Part shown: positions 58,493 through 64,000 of the stretch, in pieces | How positions within the stretch are numbered: position 1 is the stretch's first letter | How the letters are laid out: every line of letters begins with the position of its first letter | Source: an uncultured Oscillibacter sp. | GTDB lineage: Bacteria; Bacillota; Clostridia; Oscillospirales; Oscillospiraceae | Length of the DNA: 64,000 bases | NCBI GenBank assembly: GCA_910577405.1 | Contig: CAJTMG010000006.1 | Location: forward strand, 1 to 64,000 | Direction: 5' to 3' | Made by a program: the position numbers and the translations under genes | The notes under the pieces: generated by a model | The model's database searches: none | What the model saw: the letters and a program-made list of their open reading frames with translations, nothing else | Told to the model about the DNA's origin: nothing

Positions 58493-59896
58493 TCAAACGA
58501 GCTTTTCAAAATAGAAGAAGGTCTCATCCTCTCCATTCCGGCGCATACAGGAAGCGAGCATTTTAAAAGAAGCCTGATTTTCCTTGTAACATTTGGCGAA
58601 GACTCTGGAGAGCTGCACGGAATAAAGCCCCCAATCGGCGACGGCGGCAAAGGCTTCCACCCCGTAGCCATTCCCGGCGAAATTCCGGTCGATCCGGCAC
58701 CCCAATTCAGCCCCGCCGCGGCAGTCGAAGTTATAAAGGACCGCCTCGCCGATCAGGTTCCCATCAAGCCGGACGGCGAAATTCGCGGCCAGCCGGTTTT
58801 TGAAATCCCTCTGAGCCACTTCAAAGAAGCTCCGTTCCTGGACAGGACCGCCCAGCCCCGCCACATCGTCGTAACCCCACCAGCGATTCCGTTCTCTGTC
58901 CAGCACAAGGGCGTTATAGGCAGGGATATCGTCCTCTGTCAGGGGAGAAAGGGTCAGCCGTTTTGTCTGGAGCGTGGGGATTTCCTTGACATGGCGCAGA
59001 AGTTCATTCTGAGGTTCAAAGCAGTATTTGGGCGCGAGCTTAGCGGGTCCGTACTGGAGCTTGGAGGTCCGTAAGCCCTTATCAGCGGCGTCGTCCTCCC
59101 GGTTAATCCAGACGCAGTCGCCGCCGAACTCCTTAGCGAACTCCTGAACGAAGGCGGGATAGATACCGGTATAAGAATAGAGGGCCTTTTCGATATGAAT
59201 GATCAGTGTGTCGCCGCAGCGTTCCGCGAGCGCAAGAGCAATCAGGCGTTCACCGTCGAACATCCCCCCGGCGGTAAACCAGGGCTTTCCGGCCATTTTC
59301 AGCATTTTCTGGGCCTGTTTCAGCTCTTCCAAGGCCTTTTTGTTGTCACCCTTGGGGAATTCCGCCTGAAAATCCTGCCAGAAGCGTTCAACGGCAGGCT
59401 TGTCCCCGGCAGTAAGGGCACGGACGAAAGCGTCGGGGCAAAGGGCGCGGAATTTATTGATATGGTTTCTCTGCCCGGAGTAACGCCGTCCGGCAAAGAA
59501 CTGGAGGTCGTCGCGGTAATAGACGTAATCCCGCCAGGTTCTGATATCGCTGACCCGGACGTAAGGATATCGTGCCAGCAGTCTGGGCGCTTTGCAGTCG
59601 GGCACAACGGAGATTACGGGAGCTTTGCCCTGCTCCAGGCAATAGGCTTCAATCGCGGACAAAGCCTCGTCCTCATCGCCGTCAGGCCCTGGAACGGGGT
59701 AATCGAAGACCCAGCCGCCGTTATGGGAATTCCGGATCAGGAGACACCCTGCGGCAACAGTCCAACAGGCGTGGAGAACAGGCCGCCACATCAATTTCGT
59801 GCCCAGGGAATACTCACAGATGCCGTAATTACAGGACTGATAGAATTTCCGGAGTGCGGGGGCGTCTTTTTGGGTTACGGGTTTGAATTGCAGCAT
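58493..59896 (-). CDS. DUF2156-type aminoacyl-transferase-like protein fused to a GNAT acetyltransferase
   Basis: A two-domain protein of 467 residues. The N-terminal part (about 1-305) is of DUF2156 type (GNAT-like, MprF C-terminal relatives), with YQSCNYGICEYSLGTKLMW, SGQRNHINKFRAL and DCVWINREDDAADKGLRTSK. The C-terminal part (about 310-460) is a RimJ/RimL-like GNAT domain, with LSPLTEDDIPAY, GYDDVAG, AELGCRIDRNFAGNGYGVEA and NQASFKML motifs. ATG 59896 lacks a strong ribosome site, but upstream sequence is not protein-like. The acceptor is unknown. The fusion suggests acylation of one molecule in two steps, which is inference. Confidence 0.8.
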   Translation of the reverse strand: MLQFKPVTQKDAPALRKFYQSCNYGICEYSLGTKLMWRPVLHACWTVAAGCLLIRNSHNGGWVFDYPVPGPDGDEDEALSAIEAYCLEQGKAPVISVVPDCKAPRLLARYPYVRVSDIRTWRDYVYYRDDLQFFAGRRYSGQRNHINKFRALCPDAFVRALTAGDKPAVERFWQDFQAEFPKGDNKKALEELKQAQKMLKMAGKPWFTAGGMFDGERLIALALAERCGDTLIIHIEKALYSYTGIYPAFVQEFAKEFGGDCVWINREDDAADKGLRTSKLQYGPAKLAPKYCFEPQNELLRHVKEIPTLQTKRLTLSPLTEDDIPAYNALVLDRERNRWWGYDDVAGLGGPVQERSFFEVAQRDFKNRLAANFAVRLDGNLIGEAVLYNFDCRGGAELGCRIDRNFAGNGYGVEAFAAVADWGLYSVQLSRVFAKCYKENQASFKMLASCMRRNGEDETFFYFEKLV

Positions 59897-60020
59897 AAAA
59901 CACACATTCCTTGTCAAAATTACGAGGCGAGAGTTACAGCCGCCGGACGGCCTCGCGAGCGAAGGGCGGAACAAATTCTGATGATAGAAAACATTTTCCT
60001 GGAGATGGGAAGGGAATTTC

Positions 60021-60049
60021 TTGACGCAGGCAGGAAAATATAGTATATT
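60021..60049 (+). promoter_or_regulatory. promoter for the SNF-family transporter
   Basis: TTGACG (60021-60026), 17 bases, TATATT (60044-60049), with a leader of about 70 bases. Confidence 0.6.
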
Positions 60050-60123
60050 TGAATAAAGGGCAAAGAAAAGGAGGCCGGAAAAGAAGCAGAAGGACTGGAG
60101 AAAACGAGGAGGAGATGAAAACT

Positions 60124-61671
60124 ATGGAAAATAAAAGAGGATCGTGGGGAAGCAACTTAGGCTTTCTGATGGCCGCGATAGGCTCAGCGGTAGGACTGGG
60201 AAATATCTGGGGCTTTCCGTATAAAATGGGCAAATCGGGAGGCTTCACGTTTCTGATGCTGTACCTGCTGCTGGCAGTGTTTGTAGGCTTCAGCATCATG
60301 ATGTCGGAGCTTGCAATGGGCCGTCTGACAGGAAAGGGAACCGTTGGAGCGTACCACGCGCTGTCCAGCCGTTTCAAATGGGTAGGCTGGCTGGCGGTCT
60401 TTTCGCCGTTTGTAATTCTGAGCTTCTATACGGTGCTGGGCGGCTACTGCATTGAGTATATGTCGCTGAACCTGAGCAACCTGGCCTTTGCGGGCGCTGA
60501 GGTCAAAGCGGGCGCGGACCTGTTCGGGGAAATGCTGACAAATCCCTTTGGATGCGTGATGTTCACGTTCCTGTTTATGATTATCTGCTATCTGATCAAC
60601 CGGGGCGGCATTTCCGGAGGCATTGAGAAATTCAATAACGTGGGAATGCCGGCGCTGTTTGTAATGCTGGTGATCATCATCATCCGTTCCCTGACCCTTC
60701 CCGGCGCGGCTGAGGGCGTAAAGTTCATGTTTCTGCCGGGCTACGCGGTAAAGGCAGGCTTTATTGAATCCCAGCCCAGCTTCATATCCGTACTGGCAAC
60801 GGCGGGCGGTCAGATGTTCTTCTCGCTGTCTCTGGCCATGGGCATTACCATCACCTATGGTTCGTATATGAAGAAATCGCAGAACATTGTGAAAAACTCG
60901 GTGGTGGTGGTGTTCGCCGATACGCTGGTAGCAATCATGGCGGGTCTCGCGGTGATTCCTGCCGCGGTAGCGACCTACGGCCCCAGCGCGACTTTGAGCG
61001 GACCGAAGCTGCTGTTCATCACCTTGCAGGACGTGTTCCAGGCGATGGGCGCGGTTGGCCCTCTGTTCGGCGTGATTTTCTATCTGTTTGTGCTGGTAGC
61101 GGCGATTTCGTCTGCCATCGCGCTGATTGAGGTCATTGTGACTTTCCTCCTGGACCACGCGGAGAGCAAGGGCAAGACGGGCAATCGTTCCAAGACCGTT
61201 TTCTGGGTCTGCCTCGCGATTATGCTTGAAGCGGCGGTTGTAGCGGTGGACGGTCTGGGAAGCAACGGCGTCTGGGTTCCCTTCCAGAAGACTTTGGGAA
61301 TCGGCCCGTGGAATGACAACTGGCTGGACTTCATGGACGCGTTCTCAGAAGGAATTGCGATGCCCGCGGGCGCACTTCTGATGAGCATAATGATTGGCTG
61401 GGAGATTGGAACGAAGCCGATCACGGACGAGATTCACCACGGCGCGGAGCAGATTCATTGGCTGAACAAATTCATGCAGATTTGTCTGATGTTTGTTGTA
61501 CCGATTGCGATGGCGTTCATTCTTGGCGGACAGATCGGCGACTTTTTCACAATGGACCCGGAGAAGCAGGGCCAGACGGTGTATTATATCGGCTATGGGA
61601 TTGGCGCAGCAATTCTGATCATTTTCTGGGCGATTGCAGTCACGTCTCCGAAGCGGAAAAACCGTCTGTAA
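60124..61671 (+). CDS. SNF-family sodium-dependent transporter
   Basis: A sodium:neurotransmitter-symporter-family protein, probably importing an amino acid or related amine. The 515-residue protein has the LeuT-type start GSNLGFLMAAIGSAVGLGNIW, with the unwound TM1 region, then GGFTFLMLYLLLAVFVG. About eleven or twelve TM helices follow, including the TM6 region (AGGQMFFSLSLAMG) and TM8 (FLYLFVLVAAISSAIALIE type). ATG 60124 (MENKRG) has AGGAGG 11 bases upstream; ATG 60115 is in frame but too close to the site. It has its own promoter and terminator. Confidence 0.93.
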   Translation: MENKRGSWGSNLGFLMAAIGSAVGLGNIWGFPYKMGKSGGFTFLMLYLLLAVFVGFSIMMSELAMGRLTGKGTVGAYHALSSRFKWVGWLAVFSPFVILSFYTVLGGYCIEYMSLNLSNLAFAGAEVKAGADLFGEMLTNPFGCVMFTFLFMIICYLINRGGISGGIEKFNNVGMPALFVMLVIIIIRSLTLPGAAEGVKFMFLPGYAVKAGFIESQPSFISVLATAGGQMFFSLSLAMGITITYGSYMKKSQNIVKNSVVVVFADTLVAIMAGLAVIPAAVATYGPSATLSGPKLLFITLQDVFQAMGAVGPLFGVIFYLFVLVAAISSAIALIEVIVTFLLDHAESKGKTGNRSKTVFWVCLAIMLEAAVVAVDGLGSNGVWVPFQKTLGIGPWNDNWLDFMDAFSEGIAMPAGALLMSIMIGWEIGTKPITDEIHHGAEQIHWLNKFMQICLMFVVPIAMAFILGGQIGDFFTMDPEKQGQTVYYIGYGIGAAILIIFWAIAVTSPKRKNRL

Positions 61672-61704
61672 GAAGAGAATACCCTGAAAAGCGAAAAACA
61701 TCAC

Positions 61705-61738
61705 AAAAGGGGCGGGCCTTTCGGGGTCCGTTCTTTTT
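61705..61738 (+). terminator. terminator after the SNF transporter
   Basis: CGGGCC/GGTCCG core (one G-U) is extended by AAAAGGGG/TTCTTTTT pairs, ending in a T run, 34 bases after the stop. Confidence 0.6.
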
Positions 61739-61851
61739 GCGCCGGTTGGAGGGAAGTTCAAATGGATTGATCTCCGCAGTTAAGGAAAGCCAAGCAAATC
61801 GAGGGAAATTTTTCAGAAAAGCCTTAATAATTGATCGCCATGGGAAGCAAA

Positions 61852-62322
61852 TCAAGGAGCGTTTTCCAAAGAAGCCTCAATCAATTGATCGCCGTGATAA
61901 CGCAGGGTCAGGAAGAAGAACGGCCTGTTTTCATGGAGGTACTGTAAGAAGATACGGTCACCCTCCCAGAGGTTCAATTCGGGAACCCGGTCCTTATCGA
62001 CCCACTGAAGAACGCCCTCGGAGCAGTCATGAAGCTCTCCGGACCAAGCGTCGGCGGTAAAGAGGAACATATACTCGGTAGGCGCCTCATCAGAGACAAA
62101 GGTAACGAGGCCGCGGAACCGGAAGCTGGTCAAGGAGAGTCCGGTTTCCTCAAGGACCTCCCGGAGCAGGCACTGGACGGGGGACTCGCCCTCCAGGAAC
62201 TTCCCGCCAACGCCGATCCATTTCCCCTGATTGAGGTCATGTTGTTTTTTGACGCGATGGAGCATCAGATACTGGCCATCCCGTTCCAGGTAGCAAAGGG
62301 TAGAATTGAGCAAAGCGGTCAC
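61852..62322 (-). CDS. NUDIX hydrolase (MutT-like)
   Basis: Hydrolyses nucleoside-diphosphate-linked substrates, probably an 8-oxo-dGTP-type clean-up enzyme. The Nudix box is GGKFLEGESPVQCLLREVLE then ETGL (about 39-62), with all catalytic Glu residues present. The 156-residue length is typical. It begins MTALLNSTLCYLERDGQYLMLHR, matching the MutT/YvcI-like group. It stands alone on the minus strand between the SNF transporter and the SLOG gene, with about 110 bases of nothing recognised before its terminator side. Confidence 0.92.
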   Translation of the reverse strand: MTALLNSTLCYLERDGQYLMLHRVKKQHDLNQGKWIGVGGKFLEGESPVQCLLREVLEETGLSLTSFRFRGLVTFVSDEAPTEYMFLFTADAWSGELHDCSEGVLQWVDKDRVPELNLWEGDRIFLQYLHENRPFFFLTLRYHGDQLIEASLENAP

Positions 62323-62427
62323 CGCCCTTCCATAGGATGTGGGAAAAGTCCAAGGATATCATAACACCCAGGGAAAGGTTTGTCAAATTCTGACCAAAGG
62401 ATTTAGAAAAAAAGTTCTAAAAAAGGC

Positions 62428-62456
62428 TTTACAAAAAGAAATAGTTGTTCTATACT
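62428..62456 (+). promoter_or_regulatory. promoter for the SLOG gene
   Basis: TTTACA (62428-62433), 17 bases, TATACT (62451-62456). The -10 overlaps an inverted repeat TATACT-A-AGTATA (62451-62463), a possible operator. Confidence 0.6.
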
Positions 62457-62489
62457 AAGTATAGGAAGCCGAAAGGGGGCGAGGCAGGA

Positions 62490-62993
62490 ATGCCGGAGAG
62501 AAAGAAGAGCTGTTGTTTCACAGGCCACCGACCGGGAAAGCTGCCCTGGGGATACAAGGAAGAGGACCCGCGGTGCTGTGATTTGAAGCGGCGGATATAC
62601 GATGCAGCAGAAGCGGCGTATGAAGAAGGCTTCCGGCATTTTCTATGCGGAATGGCCCAAGGCTGCGACCAATACTTCTGCGAATGCGTGTTGGCGCTGC
62701 GGGAGAAGCACGAAGATATTACGATTGAGGCGGCGATTCCGTGCCCGGAGCAGGCGGACGCATGGCCGGAGCAGGAGAAACAGCGGTACCGCCGGCTGGT
62801 GGAGGCGTGCAGTTATGAGACGGTGGTATCATCGCACTACACGCCGTACTGTATGCAGCGCCGGGACCGGTATATGGTAGACCACGCGGCGCTGGTCATC
62901 GCGGTTTTTGACGGCACGTCCGGCGGCACGCGGTACACAATCGACTACGCGATAAAGAAAGGCGTTCCAATAGCGGACCTCCCAGTGAATTAG
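62490..62993 (+). CDS. SLOG-family (DUF1273/YpsA-like) protein
   Basis: A Rossmann-like SLOG protein, predicted to bind nucleotide-related ligands; YpsA relatives affect division in Bacillus. The 167-residue protein begins MPERKKSCCFTGHRPGKLPWG, the family start, then FLCGMAQGCDQYFCE (the G-rich loop), AIPCPEQADAWPE, and ends with FDGTSGGTRYTIDYAIKKG. I chose the Met at 62490 after a GAGGCAGG site; the frame is open a further 15 codons upstream into the promoter. It has its own promoter and terminator. Confidence 0.88.
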   Translation: MPERKKSCCFTGHRPGKLPWGYKEEDPRCCDLKRRIYDAAEAAYEEGFRHFLCGMAQGCDQYFCECVLALREKHEDITIEAAIPCPEQADAWPEQEKQRYRRLVEACSYETVVSSHYTPYCMQRRDRYMVDHAALVIAVFDGTSGGTRYTIDYAIKKGVPIADLPVN

Positions 62994-63018
62994 GGATTAT
63001 TTTTGTTGTAAGATTTCA

Positions 63019-63054
63019 GCAAAGGGCAGATTTTCTGAAACCCTTTGCTTTTTT
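63019..63054 (+). terminator. terminator after the SLOG gene
   Basis: A perfect stem GCAAAGGG/CCCTTTGC with a 14-base loop is followed by TTTTTT. It lies 25 bases after the stop. Confidence 0.85.
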
Positions 63055-63147
63055 ATGGGAATTATGAATGATAAAGAAGCCTGCATATAGACGGCAGAAA
63101 TGGGCAGGCTAGAGAACAGGAGCGAACGAGAGAAGGAGGCCGGAGGG

Positions 63148-64000
63148 ATGTTCACAAGGCGGACGGACCTGGCGTTAGAAGCGCGGGAGCTATGGCAGGA
63201 ATCGGCAGAGAAGACGACGCGGCTGTCTGGAGTAAAAGCGGTACGCCGTCGGGAGGAAGGGTATCCGGTAACGCGGGTAGAGATTCTGGACCAACGGGGA
63301 GAGGAAGCGCTGAAGAAGCCGCGGGGCCAGTATATCACGATCGATCTGAGCAGCTACTGGCAGAGGAAGACGGACTTTTTCGAGCGAGCAGTCCGCGCGG
63401 TAGGGACACAGCTAAAAAGTCTGATACCAGAAGAAGGCCCGGTTTTGGTAGTGGGCTTAGGGAACCGGGGCATGACGCCGGACGCGGTAGGCCCAATGGC
63501 ATTGGACAGCGTGCTGGTAACCCGTCATCTGATAGCGGCGATGCCCCGTCACTTTTCTGGATTTCGTCCCGCGGCGTGTTTCCGTTCCGGGGTATTGGGC
63601 ACGACGGGAGTAGAGTCAGCGGAAGCGGTCCGAGGCCTGACAGCGGAAGTGAAGCCAACGCTCATCATAGCGGTAGACGCCCTGGCTGCCCGGAAGACGT
63701 CCCGCATCTGCGCCACGGTACAAATCACGAACACGGGCATCGTCCCCGGCTCTGGGGTAGGGAACCACCGGGCGGCATTGAACGAGGAGACTCTGGGGGT
63801 GCCAGTGATTTCGATGGGGGTTCCGACGGTAGTAGAAGCGGCGACGTTAGCGGCGGACCTTCTGGAAGAATCGGGCATTGCGGAGCTGGACGAGACGAAG
63901 CTGCGGAACGGAAAAGAGCCGCTGATGGTAACGACGCGGGACATTGACCAGCAAGTCCGTGATCTTGGCAAGGTAATTGGCTACGGCATCAACTGGGCGC
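63148..64000 (+). CDS. gpr: spore germination protease GPR (5' part, truncated by the window edge)
   Basis: GPR degrades small acid-soluble proteins when spores germinate, and is made as a zymogen during sporulation. The frame runs from ATG 63148 (after AAGGAGGCCGGAGGG) to the right edge, 284 residues with no stop. It begins MFTRRTDLALEARELWQE (a propeptide removed on activation) and contains VEILDQRGEEALKKPRGQYITI and VLVVGLGNRGMTPDAVGPMA. VTRHLIAAMP, ALAARKTSRICATVQITNTG and GVGNHRAALNEETLGVPVI follow, the A25 peptidase order. The gene proves that the organism can sporulate. It is probably forespore-expressed, but I see no certain sigma-G promoter in 63055-63140. Confidence 0.94.
   Translation, partial: MFTRRTDLALEARELWQESAEKTTRLSGVKAVRRREEGYPVTRVEILDQRGEEALKKPRGQYITIDLSSYWQRKTDFFERAVRAVGTQLKSLIPEEGPVLVVGLGNRGMTPDAVGPMALDSVLVTRHLIAAMPRHFSGFRPAACFRSGVLGTTGVESAEAVRGLTAEVKPTLIIAVDALAARKTSRICATVQITNTGIVPGSGVGNHRAALNEETLGVPVISMGVPTVVEAATLAADLLEESGIAELDETKLRNGKEPLMVTTRDIDQQVRDLGKVIGYGINWA

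Noticed and set aside
63055..63140. Sigma-G promoter for gpr
   Set aside because: TGAATG and CATATAG-like elements occur but their spacing is too short for a confident call.
1..64000. CRISPR array, rRNA, tRNA or complete insertion sequence
   Set aside because: I saw no regularly spaced direct repeats, no rRNA or tRNA-like sequence and no DDE transposase. The hairpin array at 5.1-5.7 kb has unrelated stems, so it is not CRISPR.

Overview
The window looks like chromosomal DNA from a spore-forming, low-oxygen Firmicute, most like gut Clostridia of the Oscillospiraceae type. The reasons are a spore protease gene (gpr, running off the right edge), a lone Spo0A-type DNA-binding domain, AGGAGG ribosome sites and sigma-A style promoters, a GC-rich coding background, and genes for nickel-pincer cofactor synthesis, CoA-dehydratase activase-like and SNF transport proteins. 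No rRNA, tRNA or CRISPR array was seen.

Region 1 (about 0.2-12.7 kb) is an integrated element. A large serine recombinase lies at its left end. It is followed by a KilA-N protein, a RepA-like ATPase, a divergent promoter/operator region with an XRE repressor, a 0.55 kb array of about a dozen unrelated hairpins, and an AT-richer five-gene cargo. The cargo is a 5-methylcytosine methyltransferase, a MORC-type GHKL ATPase, a nuclease-helicase, an unrecognised 193-residue protein and a Vsr nick enzyme: a MORC-class restriction-modification system. The element appears to have entered the 3' end of rlmD. The recombinase and RlmD both reach a VET(I/V)V motif near their ends, and RlmD then carries a foreign tail of about 100 residues, as if integration exchanged the two 3' ends.

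Region 2 (14-28 kb) is housekeeping. It holds a beta-CASP metallo-hydrolase, a CoA-dehydratase-activase-like protein, a secA/small membrane protein/pgeF/lipoprotein operon, HPr, a PfkB kinase, a lone Spo0A C-terminal domain, a PRTase-like protein, an oxidoreductase and a second HPr-like protein. The first HPr keeps the phospho-histidine but has Ala where Ser46 is expected. The second has the serine but no histidine.

Region 3 (28-39.9 kb) holds a very large hybrid histidine kinase with a partner solute-binding lipoprotein, a CdaR/PucR-type regulator with two small genes, and an ftsE-ftsX-M23 hydrolase division operon.

Region 4 (39.9-48.2 kb, minus strand) is one coherent eight-gene unit: a Nik/Opp-type ABC importer (binding protein, two ATPases, two permeases) followed by larE, larB and larC. 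This would couple nickel uptake to synthesis of the lactate-racemase nickel-pincer cofactor. Its leader has a strong promoter and a terminator/antiterminator pair. No larA is in the window.

Region 5 (48.2-64 kb) holds purB/small membrane protein/purA, a five-gene LRR-VWA-nitroreductase-MoxR-NifU operon, a GntR-regulated ABC exporter with two tiny genes, a DUF2156-GNAT fusion, an SNF-family symporter, a NUDIX hydrolase, a SLOG (DUF1273) protein and the 5' part of gpr.
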